Part shown: one piece after another, positions 1 to 11,759 of the stretch | Numbering within the stretch: the first letter of the stretch is position 1 | Layout: every line of letters starts with the position of its first letter | Origin: Riptortus pedestris | Lineage: Eukaryota; Arthropoda; Insecta; Hemiptera; Alydidae | Reading direction: 5' to 3' | DNA length: 64,000 nucleotides | Assembly: GCA_019009955.1 (NCBI GenBank) | Contig: CM032233.1 | Location: 95,142,501 to 95,206,500, forward strand | Program-made: the position numbers and the translations under genes | The notes under the pieces: generated by a model | Told to the model about the DNA's origin: nothing | The model's database searches: none | The model's input: only the letters and a program-made list of their open reading frames with translations

Positions 1-376
1 CTTTGAATATTTTCACAAATTCTTCTTTTTAATATCAATGTATTCAATAATGAGATACGTTAAAAATAGGACCTGTACTGAGTGTAAATATTACAGTAAT
101 TAAAGGTCCTGGTAGGACCTAGGTGGTGAGGAAAAATCTCAATATTCTATTAGCTATTTCTATTGGAATATTAATGTGCTCATATATATAACTGCAAGTC
201 TTGTTACAATCACAGCTAAGAATCTCCCTAGATCAAAGACTAGGAAAAGTCTCAATGGGCAAAGCAGTGATTTCTCATTTCCTTCTGCAATAGGCCATAC
301 TACAACAAAGGCAGTAGAAAGGGTTACCCTAAAAGAAGTGATAATTATCTAATGTGGGGTGTGTATTCTACCTTAT
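1..376. other. AT-rich stretch, no gene seen
   Basis: No coding frame of useful length, no RNA gene and no recognised repeat. It runs into a (TG)n tract. Confidence 0.5.
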
Positions 377-436
377 GTATGTGTGTGTGTGTGTGTGCGT
401 GTGTGTGTTTGTGTGTGTGTGTGTGCGTGCGTGTGT
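377..436. repeat. (TG)n microsatellite, imperfect
   Basis: Alternating TG interrupted by a few GC and TT steps. It directly abuts the end of a dispersed TIR element, so the tract sits at an element boundary like many others in this window. Confidence 0.9.
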
Positions 437-600
437 TCAGTCATATTGGGTCAATGAATAAACACTCCTTTTCTTCCTTAAAACATCTGTTATATTTAAT
501 TCCCCAACGCGTTTAAAGCTGTATACTCCTTATTAAGGGGTTCTATCTTATCAAAAATTACAATTTCCAATTATTTTGGTAAATTTTAAGCATTCTATTT
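431..600 (+). mobile_element. One arm of the TIR element seen complete at 48622-49063
   Basis: The words ATTGGGTCAATGAATAAACAC, CTTCCTTAAAACATCTGTT and CCAACGCGTTTAAAGCT match the long terminal repeat of the element at 48622-49063 with scattered changes. Only one arm is recognisable here, so this copy is truncated or its second arm has decayed. Confidence 0.65.
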
Positions 601-1014
601 ACATATATTTCTTATGAATATTTTCATACCTCACTTTTATGCCCACCATCTTCTTGCTACACCAGCATTGTCAACATCTTTTTAAATTTTGTCCACTAAA
701 TTTAAAATCCCATTTAAAATTACTGTACATCTTTCTTGGTTGTATAACAACTAGTCAATAGTTAAGAAGAGTTGATTGGCCAATGTTTATATTCTATATT
801 CCGAGGAAGTTTATTTTTTTTTAATTTAATTTCTATTTCTTTTATCTTGAAAAAAAAGAGGAAAAATGGGAGTTTAAAAAGATGGAAAAAGAATCACAGA
901 TACTTTTACACTTATATAAATCTAAATTACAACTGATTTAGAGTTAAATTCTAAGTTAAAAACTATATAATATATTGCTACTAACTACATTGTCAGTTAG
1001 ATGAATAATGTTTT
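601..1014. other. AT-rich spacer, no gene seen
   Basis: No recognisable coding, RNA or repeat signal. It may hold the decayed interior of the TIR element whose arm ends near 600. Confidence 0.4.
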
Positions 1015-1190
1015 AATAAATAGTAATATATATATTCTTACAATCATTCACATACACACACACTTTCTCAATAGTTACATACACTTCCAATCATTCAAGC
1101 TTTCACTTTCTCAACAAGAAAAACATTCTTTCCTTAAAAATGTATGGCTGCATTTTTGAACAATTTAATAAGTCGGTCACCGATAGTTAA
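1015..1190 (+). repeat. Dispersed repeat shared with 37997-38125
   Basis: The segment with CTCAACAAGAAAAACATTCT and CCTTAAAAATGTATGGCTGC reappears in reverse complement at 37997-38125. Both copies lie next to a (TA)n tract and near CA/GT runs. The family is not identified and no coding signal is seen. Confidence 0.6.
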
Positions 1191-1204
1191 GAAATATATA
1201 TATA

Positions 1205-1824
1205 TACACTCAACCGTAAAAAAAAACCGGACACTTCATTTTTGTCGTATTAAAAGCTAATTTTCAGCAATTTTCTTTATGTGGGTATTCTAGTTATTAC
1301 AGAGAATTTAGAGTCTAAGTCCATTGAACTAATCCCTTCAGGATTAGTAAACAATTAGATAAAACTCAGATTAGATTTATTTGTCGTGAAGTTGATCTAT
1401 TCTAAACTGTAAGTAGTTTTTCGCATATTTATAACATCTTAAATTATTAACCAAGCATTTTCTTTAATTAATGTTTTATTTTTATTTCGGTCCAGAATAA
1501 TGGGTCTTTCAAACTTAGATGGAAGGCCGGAGCTTACGTTACATTGCCGAAACGCTTGGGGTAGCGAAGTCTACCATTCACTGTAATAGAAATGAAGAAT
1601 AATTTTTTTTTTTAAATGTGTTAATTTATCTTTTTCATTTTTTTTATTTTGTATTTTTTTGTAAATAATCAATAAAAATTATTCACTTTTGGCAGATTTT
1701 GTTTAAATAACCTATAGATTAACCAATTATTTTAATTAAAAAGATTAATATACATGTATATTAAGTATTTAACAAAATTATAAGACTAAATCTAAGTGTC
1801 GGGTTTTTTTTTTGCGGTTGAGTA
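1205..1824 (+). mobile_element. Tc1/mariner-type deletion derivative (MITE-like)
   Basis: The ends are inverted repeats: CACTCAACCGTAAAAAAAAA with CCGGACACTT on the left, and its near complement (AAGTGTCGGG, T-run, GCGGTTGAG) on the right. Both are flanked by TA steps, the usual Tc1/mariner target. The length of about 620 bases is too short for a transposase. The interior keeps a short helix-turn-helix coding remnant at 1519-1602, which supports a Tc1-like origin by internal deletion. The exact ends are uncertain because TA runs flank both sides. Confidence 0.75.
1519..1602 (+). pseudogene. Tc1-like transposase helix-turn-helix remnant
   Basis: A 27-codon frame reads M-E then GRSLRYIAETLGVAKSTIH before a TAA stop. 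This is the pattern of the first DNA-binding helix-turn-helix of Tc1/mariner transposases, which binds the terminal repeats. All downstream domains, including the DDE catalytic core, are absent. It lies inside the 620-base TIR element and can only be a leftover of the parent transposase gene. Confidence 0.7.
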
Positions 1825-3550
1825 TATATCTATATATATATATATATATATAAAGTATATCATTATATGTCTTATAATATTTATATTTTTTTTCAAATCG
1901 GTCTAATTCGATTAGAAATTATGGGATAGCATTGAAAAGTTATTTAACGTTTAATTTAACATTAATAGTGTTTTCATTTTAAGGTCACTTATAAATAACT
2001 TGATTCGTGATAGTTTTGATTACTGGTGTTTATTTTCGATCTAATACATCTAACTATTGCTGGCGTTTTGTAATAAATCGACTATTATTTATTTCCTCTA
2101 CATAGTAACCCTATGTGGAGGGATTTTATTTTTCTGCACATCCCATGCATATTTGCATTATATGTGCATTTTGTCAAAATTTTAACATTTTTTATATAAT
2201 AATATATATACATATTAAATGTAAATAAGATTATAAAAATTAAATTTGATAAAATAAACAAAAAAACATTAAATAGAACAATTAAATAACCAATAAAAAT
2301 GACTAAATATTAATTTTATATTACTTTTTCCTCTCTCAGCTTAAGGATATTGTAGGCTATTTCTTTTAATAAATGTATGTGTTTTGAAAATAAAATATCA
2401 GGACAGATAGGCCATCCGGGAATATGAGTCTTTAACTGTCTTCGTATGTCTTGAGTCAGTCTAAATTCATAAATTGACTATTTTTCAATGTAGAAATTTT
2501 CGTTTCTTGTTTGTTTTCTTTATATCTCGCTCACTTGCCGGCTTGGAATAATCAAATTCCAGCTACAATTATTGCCCAGAGTCACTAAAGCGTTCCTGAA
2601 ACATATAGAACAGACGGTTTAATGAATTGCAGTAAAATTATAAAATGTTCTTGAAAATTGGCTTCAAGAGATAGATACAAATTTACGAGAGAGCGATATA
2701 TTGTCGGTTCGCTGTATAGAAACCGTGGTTTTTAAGGCGTTGAAACCAAATCCCATTTAATAAGGTTTTGCAACTCATTGACATACAGTACCAGTTCTAA
2801 AGGAGTTTGATTCATACTGGAGCCAATACTAATTCTATGAATTTAACCTGTGGGAATGCATGAAACCCATTCACCGAAAACAAATATTAATTGTGGGAGA
2901 GACTAATTTAAATGCCTTTCATTGCTCCCTGATACAAGGATCTCTTTTCCATACATTCACTTACTGAAACTTTTCTTAAAGTGAAATGTCATACCATAAA
3001 TGTCATTGGCGCCAATGTTCGTGGGAATGCTAGCAGCTATTTCAACCGAGGAAAGCTTATCGAGTAAAGTGTTCATACAAAAACAAAATCTGGAAATACG
3101 ATTGTGGTATGGGATGAGTTTCTTTGGACTTATAGGAATCAGGAATATTGTAACTGATAATTAAAGATTATTTAATTACTGATAAATGTTGTCAGATGCA
3201 CGATAAAACATTTTAAAGATTTGGGTTGGAAAATATATGGTATATATGGTGATGGATGGTTTTACGAAACGCCAGAGTTCTTTACCACGCACCCAAGATA
3301 ATTTTCTAATAGGTTCCTCTATTTGAAGGATTACCTCTGAAAAATTCGGGTGTGTGTAGCAAATATATGAGTGTAGTAATTTAAAATCCATTTGCTCATT
3401 GCCAGCAATGAAGTAGGAAAGAAAATATATATTTTTTAAGAATGAATGGTAAGCCTAGCAGCTGTTTTGTTTAATTAGATCTCCTGATTTTTCACTGTCC
3501 GCGTTGTTATATACACATTTTTTTCTATCATGAATATTAAAGGAGATATT
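1825..3550. other. Long AT-rich stretch, no gene seen
   Basis: After a short (TA)n tract this 1.7-kb stretch shows no coherent long frame, RNA gene or copy of the main repeat families. It could be single-copy intergenic or intronic DNA. Host exons shorter than about 150 bases would not be visible to me. Confidence 0.4.
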
Positions 3551-3556
3551 GGGATT

Positions 3557-3640
3557 TTTAGCAGATTTTCCTTAAGGATCACTGGATCTATATATCTGTC
3601 TGTTACCGCTCTAGTTGTGCTTTTCTTTAATCATCATGGA
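3557..3640 (-). mobile_element. Family H remnant (3' end plus post-microsatellite block)
   Basis: TTTTAGCAGATTTTCCTTAAGG is the family H 3' palindrome read backwards. Just after it comes TCTGTCTGTTACCGCTCTAG, the block that normally follows the microsatellite. The roughly 110 bases between them are deleted. Confidence 0.6.
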
Positions 3641-3727
3641 TACGGGAAAATCAAATTGGCAATCACACTTTGTATTTATGGACCACGCTAACTTATAGAA
3701 TCAAGTCATTATAACTTTTGTTTGTTA

Positions 3728-3941
3728 TTATTTACGTCCACTTTATGCTACTATGGCTAATCCGGACGAGTTATCTACAGGTTACCCCCTTTTCTAGCCA
3801 GGGTGGGCCCAAGGAGTTTATTTAATGAGTCGGTCACTAAATAAATTTCTACTGCCCAGGGCGGGAATCGAACCCGCCATCCTAGGTCCACCACGCGTGA
3901 TTAAGACCAACTTCTTAACTCGCACGGCCAACCTGAGCCCC
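3728..3941 (-). mobile_element. tRNA-derived SINE (SINE-1)
   Basis: Read on the minus strand it begins GGGGCTCAGGTTGGCC. An A-box-like TGGCCGTGCGAG lies at 3919-3930 and a B box GGTTCGATTCC at 3864-3874, the internal RNA polymerase III promoter of tRNA-derived SINEs. The body contains AGAAAAGGGGGTAACCTGTAGATAAC and a 3' part with GTGGACGTAAATAATAA. Related copies lie at 42952-43178, 50381-50564, 49990-50085 and 27020-27135. It carries no protein and would depend on a LINE for movement. Confidence 0.85.
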
Positions 3942-3957
3942 AATTATAACTTTAATT

Positions 3958-4300
3958 GCCTATAAATGCTAATATATACATAGTTTCTCTAATATGAATA
4001 TTAACCGAAATATTTGGATTTTATATTTTACAGTGTTTAGTAAACCCCCACTACTACTCATGTCATATTAACAATAAGCTGTTATATCGTGAAGTACTTT
4101 ATTCTACCCTTAAATACTAAATATTGTTTTCATGAGACCGTTATTATGGAAGATATATACAAATTCATTTTGTGATGATGTAATCAATTAAGTCTCAAAA
4201 TTGTTTATTTGATCTACACCATACTCAATATTTAACCTTTTCAGCAGATAAATTATGCTCAATGAGACAGTCACAAAGGCACTAATCAATTTACCATTGA
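3958..4300 (-). mobile_element. Family H internal fragment, diverged
   Basis: Contains the family H middle: AATATTAACCGAAATATTTG, then TTTAGTAAACCCCCACTACT, AACAATAAGCTGTTATAT and TACTAAATATTGTTTTCATG. Both termini and the microsatellite are missing. Confidence 0.65.
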
Positions 4301-4856
4301 TTTTCGCGTGAGACTGACAAGCAATAAAGGGATCAGGAGGAGTCTGCATGAGACCGAAATTATTTAAGCGTCATCCTCCAGTTGTCTGCATAAATTGACT
4401 TAATAACATTTATACAAGACCAGTGTGAGAATACAAACTACTATTCAATATACTTCCCGTTTAATTGTGTGATCTTCATAGGCCAAGGAGGAATTCGACT
4501 ATGAGGAAACGTTAATGATGTGCAATTAAATTTGGTTTGAATGTGTGCGAGGGTGTGTGTACCTAATAAAGTCCAAAGATATAACATGTTATTATCAATG
4601 CTCAAAAAATATTTTAATGGTAAAAAGTGTGTATTTATTATAGATTAGGGTGTGAGATGAGAATGATTTTTTTCCATTAAATACTAACATAAGATAATAT
4701 GACATATTTAGGTATTCTATTAAAATTATACTAATATTCTGTCAATTAATTTCTTTGCATATTATTAAATAGCATTTATACATATATAATAAATTCGTTA
4801 TAAAATTAGATCAAATTCCATGAATTCGTTTATAAAATCTATCAATTTAACAATTA

Positions 4857-4864
<8 letters not shown>
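4301..4864. other. AT-rich spacer, no gene seen
   Basis: No coding or repeat signal recognised before the (TA)n tract. Confidence 0.4.

Positions 4865-4913
<49 letters not shown>
4865..4913. repeat. (TA)n microsatellite
   Basis: About 24 uninterrupted TA units. No family H flanking blocks are recognisable around this tract. Confidence 0.95.
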
Positions 4914-4914
<1 letters not shown>

Positions 4915-5158
4915 TAAATTTGTTTCGTTTACAATACATCTAAAAATATATAACAATCAATATTTAATTTAATTGAAATGCTTTGTTGTTCGTCTTCAAT
5001 TTATTAAAGGTTGACATTCTTTATAAATGATTAGAAACTTGTACTCGCCATAAAGAGACACCGTTCCTGATCATAAATTATTATTTGACCGATTTTTATG
5101 ACAAATATTTGTAGTTTTATTTAATAATTGAGCATTTTTGATAATATTCATCTAGTGT

Positions 5159-5580
5159 TTAAAAACATCCTTCAGGCAGGAATTTCTTGAATTTATTTTT
5201 AATCGTGAAATATTTGACACATTCGGGCAGTGCGTTATATAGTCTTACTTCAGAAAATGTTAACAGTATCTTGAAAAAATGTATGTTAGTTAGGGGTTCG
5301 AAAAATATTCTTGCATCTTGTTTTATGACTATGAGGGATAGTATATTAAAAGAGGTACATGTTTTGTTACACAAACAGTATTGTTTGGTACATGTGTATT
5401 GAAGGAAATATCATTATTTTTGACTCCTTAAAAAGTGACCAAAGTCTCTCGATTTTCTGCCGAATATAAACAGTGTAATGTTGACTTCTTCATAGATTTT
5501 CAAAAATAAATAATAATAAAAAAAATCCCAATTCCCTTAATTGTGCATATCTACTTTTTAACATAAATTTTGAACAATGT
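5159..5580 (-). pseudogene. LINE 3'-end fragment (C-terminal tail of ORF2 and 3' region)
   Basis: On the minus strand a short frame ends with SEVRLYNALPECVKYFTIKNKFKKF. The pattern of a W/R-L-(Y/F)-N-x-LP motif followed by a short helix just before the stop is common at the C-terminus of reverse-transcriptase proteins of non-LTR retrotransposons. The neighbouring part (5400-5480, with GACTCCTTAAAAAGTGACC and TCTCTCGATTTTCTGCC) resembles 50760-50840, so a second fragment of the same LINE is present. No reverse-transcriptase core remains. The assignment rests on motif memory only. Confidence 0.5.
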
Positions 5581-7560
5581 TTTGAAGAATATGCGTGGAA
5601 AAGAGCGGGCCTGTTTGACGGAGGAGCGAGGAGCTAGTACTGGTAGCGATATCTAGCGGTGCAGCTGAGGAACTAACACCCCATCTTGAACTCACTTCAC
5701 TAAATTATAAAATTAAACCATAATTCCAGAAACTACTCTTTTTCCCGGCAAAAGACCAATTGTCATAGGCTTCTATCATTATGACAAACCTAATTTAAAC
5801 ATAGTATGTGTTCCACAAATTATTTAGCCGGGTCAAAGGACTTTTTCAACGGTTCATTTTCAATTCAACACTTGTATTCAAAGTCATAAGTAAATTTTAT
5901 TTCAATTCCGAACTTTCGATGCAAAAATTTTCGATAGTGTTTATTCATCAACTTCTCCTTAGGGTAGTAATTGATATTAAATTCAATACAAGAATTAACT
6001 TCCTTGATTCCTATAGCACTTGAAAAATTAATTTCATTATATTATAATATAAAAATCACTTAAGCCAAAATTTTTGTTATTTCAAACCGAACAATCATAT
6101 ATTTGTTGAAATAAAGATACCTGATTACATGTTACTACAATTTCATTTCACCCCCAGTTATTTTTGAGTTCATTTCAGCTCATACTAAAGAGGACTGCTA
6201 ACTAAATAGCCACTTGTATTTATTGAATATGTGAGATATTGTTAATTCTAAAAATTTCTATTTAAAAATCAATTATAATTTTTTTTTCAACAGGGTGACA
6301 ATATTATTGTAAATTAATTTAATATTTAAAACACATCTATGGCACTATTCATTTAAGAACTCAATTGAAGCATTTCTGTGGCTGTTAGTTACTGAGATAA
6401 TTTGTAAAATTAAAATTATTCCTAACATATGCCATGATTGTTTTAGTTGTTCTTTGTAAAAATTATTTCCACAATCCACAAGAGAAGCAGATGATCAGTC
6501 AAGTCATAAGAACAGTTTAATCGTTCTAGTCTCAAATATATGGTGCCAATATAATATGACTTGGGAAATCATCATAAAATTGTAATCAAGTCGCATTACG
6601 AGGTCAATTTTAAATTTAAATTTTGCAAACTTGGTGGATTTAAACTTTACAAGTATTTAATAAAATATATGCACCTTTACCAAAAATAAGGGACTATTTT
6701 AAGGGATTTCTTCGCGTTTTTTTCTAAGCCTAGAGTCGATATCTATTGGTTCCTATTTTGCATTTAAGGTCCCAAAACATACACCTATTCAACAGATATT
6801 ATTGTTTTTAACTTCGATACATAAATTACTAAATAACCTTATATTTTTTTTAAAAATAACTGGCATTTATTCACATACCTTGTTACTAACATGTACATGT
6901 ATCACGGGCACACCCACGCACAAACACACATGCACGCTCGCGAGCACAAACGGATTGTTTTTTTTTTATTTTATTTTTTTAATTTACATTTTTATTACAT
7001 TGATCGTTCAGACAAGATCGTCACCAATAGCTCACCAATTTTGAATGTTAGTACTTGTCTTTCATTATATCAAGCATCAAAGTCAAAAGGGAAATATGAT
7101 ATCGCTCCTGGGATGATTATGATTTTGTAAGTTGTACTTAATAAATTTCAAGATAATATCACAACATTCTAATGTTTGTTGACCAATAATAAGTCATTAC
7201 AAAGTAAGAAAGTAATGTAAAGAAAATAATTTATGTGACCTCATGGCCGTTATGATTATAATAAATCTCCTGATCATTACCTATAGCATTAACAAGTTAA
7301 AATATTTTCAACTTCTCTCCATATGAAATTGGAATAAATAAAGAACTGCGATAAATCGGCGACGATAGTAAGAGAAGGGTACGCTTAGCTTAAATAAATT
7401 GAAGCACCACTTTATTAATTAATGCTAACTTAAAAGAAGACATTTTCCATTGTAAAATGCACTTGAAATTTCAGCTGGAAATGAGGTGTTTTTGTAGCAC
7501 AGGTGTTAGAAGAGAAAATCTACATTAGTAGGAGTGGGGGTCATCATAGAAGACTGAAAC
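5581..7560. other. AT-rich stretch without recognised gene
   Basis: A small GC-richer patch (5590-5690, with GGAGGAGCGAGGAGCTAG) stands out from otherwise AT-rich DNA. CA-rich and T-rich simple sequence occurs at 6905-6985. The small open frames have no recognisable motif and look like chance. Confidence 0.4.
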
Positions 7561-7569
7561 CTAAAAAAG

Positions 7570-7675
7570 CCCGTCCCTCTGGTACTGCATAGACTAAGCA
7601 GATTTCTCAAGCATTACAATAATACACTTATGATCTCATCTCACCATCTATTCTCTGTTTCGCCCGCAGTAAGAA
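7570..7675 (+). mobile_element. Family H 5'-end fragment
   Basis: CCGTCCCTCTGG, then TAGACTAAGCAGATTTCTC, then ACACTTATGATCTCATCTCA. This matches the 5' end of family H and closely resembles the short 5' piece at 46514-46610, which suggests a subfamily with its own second block. Confidence 0.6.
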
Positions 7676-8520
7676 GCCTAAGTAAACAGGAATTAAAACA
7701 TTTGAATTGAAATGTTTAGCGATTTAAAAGTGAAAATCGGATGTTTAGAATTGGAAATTTACAAAAAGTTGAAAATAAAAAATACAAATTAACTATCAAA
7801 TAACTCCATTAATATTTGAGCCAGAGAAAAGATGTACAATGGTTTTAGAAAATTAAAATTCCAGCAACATTGGTTTTATAATTCTTTCGATTAATGCAAA
7901 CTTAAAAGTGGAAATTTTCAGGTCATATCACCCCCGACAGACAAACGGGGGGATTGATAATTCGGGATAGAAAGAAAAATTATACGTTCTGGAGAGTGTA
8001 TGCGGATATGTGCGTGCGAGCGCGCGCGTGTGTGTGTGTATTTTCTACCTTAGAGCACTCGTGGCCTTTTATTTAATCTGCATGTCCAATGCAAATGAGT
8101 ATATCATACTCCTTTTTATTATTACAAATTTAAAATTTATTAAAATTATATATTAAATCTACTCATAAGATAATATAAGTGATAACATTAAATGTAAAAA
8201 AAAAAAAAAAAAAAGTCAAACCACAATTCGCAAGGGTGATAATTAGTAAAAACATAACGTACCATGGATACAGGGGTAGATGAAATTTTGCATTACATTT
8301 TTAAAATTCTATTTGTTGTAAATTGATCAGTTTTAATAGGTATTTTTCTTTTAGTTGCATTGGAAATATGTTCGGCACAAGATCTTAGTGCACTTTGTAT
8401 TTTATAAAATGTTCATATATCTGGCCTGACCATTTTCCTTCTAGTCTTTGATTACTGTGTATTAGTTTATTCCGTTCTTCAGTTAGTAATCTTCAGTCTT
8501 AAATGATATTTTATTGGCTA
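7676..8520. other. AT-rich stretch with short GT and A runs
   Basis: A mixed GC/GT run sits at 8005-8040 and an A18 run near 8198. No gene or RNA recognised. Confidence 0.4.
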
Positions 8521-8552
8521 GCATGTGTGTGTGTATATATATATATATATAT
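8521..8552. repeat. (TG)n(TA)n microsatellite
   Basis: GTGTGTGTG passing into a run of TA units. No known element flanks are visible. Confidence 0.9.
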
Positions 8553-9139
8553 GAATGTATACCTCATGTCCAGCTTTGTATTACACGAGAATTGGATAAC
8601 AATGGTGAAAGAAGTACCATGGCCAATGTATGGGAAATATTGATAGTTTAAACAGCTGAAGAACTTATAATACTTCAGATCGAAAACTGTCATACGTATA
8701 ACAAAATTTCACAAGAATAAAATTCACTGTTGTACTATATTAATGGAATGTATTTTTGATCCACGCATTTTTCAACAACTCTAATTTAACCGAGTTATAT
8801 TCATTTTATTTTTTTTCAGATTTCAGGTAAGATGGGATTTTTATTTGAATCAACAGTATCAAAAATTCTTGTGCAGATTAAATGTCTAGTCCTCTGTACA
8901 TAGGTTTCTTATTTTGGAAGAAAGAGAGGTATCGATGTGAGATGACGTCATGAGTGTGGAAACTTTCTTATATTGCCCAGTCCCTGGGTGATGGATGCAT
9001 TTAATAACAGAAGATCTGGTACTATCGTTAAAGAACATGTCGAAGACAAATGATTTGTCAACAAAGGTTTGTAATCAATGACTTCGGCGGGCAGGTAATT
9101 CAATGTCATAGAAATATCGTTTTATAGCTGCTATCTCAC
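8553..9139. other. No gene seen
   Basis: No convincing coding frame or repeat motif. Confidence 0.35.
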
Positions 9140-9545
9140 TTTATTCAAATGTTAAATACCAAATATTGTTACCATTGACTGTATATTTTGTGAGATTCTT
9201 ACAAATACGTAGTATGATGGCGACAGCAATTAAGATTTTACGTCCTTTACTAGAAAATGTTAAATTGATCAGAGCCGTACTAGATATTTAACTGTTTCAT
9301 ACAACACTAAAGATCCGTTAATGACTGATATTGGACCAGTACTAGGGGTTTGGGGGTTAGATGGAGAGGGAATTTGTATATTCATTATTTTTTTGTTATT
9401 ATGAGTCGGATAGAAAAATGTTATAGAATCGATCATATTAAAATATTGATTATCTCCAATTGTTGTTCTGTAAATTTTGTCGTATTAAAAGAGTTATTCC
9501 TACTTTCTTGTTTTCAGCCTTCAGTAAACCGCCACTTCTGCGTAT
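9140..9545 (-). mobile_element. Scrambled family H remnants
   Basis: Two blocks are recognisable. TTAAATACCAAATATTGTTA lies near 9149, and at 9390-9545 a block reads TATGAGTCGGATAGAAAAATG and then TTTTCAGCCTTCAGTAAACC. In an intact copy the second block comes first, so the order here is rearranged or these are two independent old fragments. Confidence 0.45.
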
Positions 9546-10397
9546 CCGAGGTTTATTTAGAATCAGAGAATATAATGGAACTGAATGGAAAAACTTAAAA
9601 TTTACATTTAAAAAAAAATAACCTATTCTATACAATCAGCGAGATTCATCTAACTGAAACGTGATTGGAGTATTTTATTAAATAATTTCAGTATTATTTA
9701 ATGAATAGATTATGAATATTACGATGATTGAATAAATAAAGGATATTATGAAAGGGGAGGTAAAATGCGAAAAGTAAATTCTCTTCTCAGGCACCAATAT
9801 TCATTAAATGTTTGAATATTAAGCTTTGTAATTTGAATGAAGAGCTGGAGGCACGGAGAGGTGGAGGCGTCGTCTGAAAATACATTTTGATGTTAATTAA
9901 ATATTTTATAGCAATTAACAACAGAATAAAAGAAAACATTTATTTTCTCATTATTAAGCTTTCATTAATTATCTCTCAGACAAGAAAAATGAAAAATGAT
10001 TTAGAGTTACTCTGATCTTGTGGCATTGCCATGAGCCAAATCATAACATCCTAAACTACTAGGTAATTAAACTGCTTGATTATGTATGTTTGACATCAAA
10101 TATCAACTTCGCTCATATTTAACGTCCGCGTGGAACACCAAATTCTGTTAATGAGTTTAATTGAATGACATTTATGTTATACAGGAGTACTTTCTAAAAG
10201 TTATGTTTTAAGATATAATGTAGGGACTGAAAGGAAGTTTTTTCAGGGTTACCTCTACATGGCGTACTTTCATTTACTTGACTATTTGCCCTGAAAACCA
10301 AATCAATTTTATTCCCACCCCAGCCGGAAAACTTATACAAGCGCAAATTAACATTATAGAATAAAACTAGCCTTAAATGTCTTATTATTTTTTTTTT
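9546..10397. other. No gene seen
   Basis: AT-rich, with a short GC-richer patch around 9840-9870. No recognised motif. Confidence 0.35.
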
Positions 10398-10550
10398 CAT
10401 TGTGAGGACTTTAGCTGTCCGCTCCAGCGGTTGGAATTTTTGTTTTTCTGGAATTCCATCGAAAATTTGCAGAACAACGAAAATTCCAACCGCTGGAGCA
10501 GACAGCCGGAGTCCTCACAATGAAAATACTTCCCAGCGATGCAGCCTCAA
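10398..10550. mobile_element. Short hairpin (foldback) element
   Basis: CATTGTGAGGACT...GCTCCAGCGGTTGGAATTTT is followed after a short loop by AAAATTCCAACCGCTGGAGC...AGTCCTCACAATG. This gives about 45-50 paired bases per arm. The right end continues with ACTTCCCAGCGATGCAGCC. The same terminal words occur at 19345-19580, so this is a small mobile hairpin family and not a chance palindrome. Confidence 0.8.
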
Positions 10551-10766
10551 AAGTATATACATATATTTTTTTTATTTGCAAGTGCTTACAAGTTTATTCC
10601 CATGCAATGGGGTTCATCTTATAGTGTAAATCTATATTAGTTATTTTTTGATGCAGTCATTGATTATGTGTAATTACGTTTTTGGCAAAAAAAGATAGAT
10701 AGATTGATTTTATTGGCTAATATTTTAGTCTGAGTCTGGCCCATTTATTGTTTGTAAAATTACTAA

Positions 10767-10773
<7 letters not shown>

Positions 10774-10802
<29 letters not shown>
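10774..10802. repeat. (TA)n microsatellite
   Basis: Uninterrupted TA units. No element recognised on either side. Confidence 0.9.
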
Positions 10803-10807
<5 letters not shown>

Positions 10808-11341
10808 ATGAGATTATTAACCAACTATATACATAAAATAATACATTTTTGTTTAAATAAATGTTTTAAAGTAGTACTTAAACTTCGAAAATTCTTTATA
10901 AACTTAATCTGATTAGTACTACTTAAACGTCATATTTATTTACATTTATTTAATTGTTTACTGTGACGTGTAAAGTGACTTCGTTGGACGTTTCTATATT
11001 GTAGTGTTTAATTTTCAAGATTGCCTAGTTGCATACTGCTGAAAGGAATAAGTAAATCATGTTCAGTTTATGAATGTCTTCAATATGAAGAATATTTTCC
11101 AGGGACATTTAGTCACCACTTTTCGGCTGAAAAAGAACACGATAAAAAATAAAATAAAATGATTTAACGAAACCATAAAATAAAAATTATAATAATAATA
11201 ATAAATGAAGAAAAAAAAAACATTGGCAGAACTTCTTTTTTCCTTTTCTTTATTTTTAAATTTACGTATATACTCAAAATAAATGAAGGTAACAAAACGA
11301 AACTCACAGAAAAAATATGGATCATAAGAATAATTCTTATA
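10803..11341. other. No gene seen
   Basis: AT-rich, with A/T runs near 11130-11250. It lies just beyond the 3' side of the minus-strand LINE fragment and may include its 3' UTR. Confidence 0.35.
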
Positions 11342-11759
11342 TTACAAAACTAATAATGATGACCTTAATTTAACCACACTGGGAATATATTTATAAGGTA
11401 ACATTAGATGGTTTAGTAATGAACTGTTAATAACATCATGAAACCAGCTATCATCATTTACAAGAACAATATTGTTCATGAGTTTGATCCTTAATGTGGA
11501 GTAAATTTGGCAATAGAGCAGCCTCTTGCTCATCTATATTGCAAAGATTGCATTTAAGTTTAGGGTTTACGGCATAGAAAATGTTACTTACCGTTAATTT
11601 GATATTCGAATTACTAGAAGTTCTAATTTGTGCTATTAATTTATATATTGGATAAGAGAGGTATAAATGAAAATAATTTCGAAAAAATCCTGGGGTTACA
11701 TGCATATTTTTGTGGAGTATACTATCCTCATTGTATTTGTTTTCTAAATCATGAGTCAA
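11342..11759 (-). pseudogene. LINE ORF2 C-terminal fragment with frameshift
   Basis: One minus-strand frame (11759 to 11454) reads YKLIAQIRTSSNSNIKL and then NPKLKCNLCNIDEQEA, the Cys-rich patch (CxxC) found near the end of many non-LTR retrotransposon polyproteins. A second frame (from 11533) continues with CQIYSTLRIKLMNN, which fits the following CPxY-type segment. The reading frame is therefore broken once, between about 11540 and 11600. The reverse-transcriptase core is missing. The clade cannot be set from this tail. Confidence 0.6.

Noticed and set aside
3859..3941. Genuine tRNA gene
   Set aside because: A and B boxes are present, but the sequence recurs with a common non-tRNA body at several sites and no full cloverleaf can be drawn, so it is a SINE head.
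5808..6023. 71-codon frame on the plus strand
   Set aside because: Low complexity in F, S and L from AT-rich DNA, no start context, no motif.
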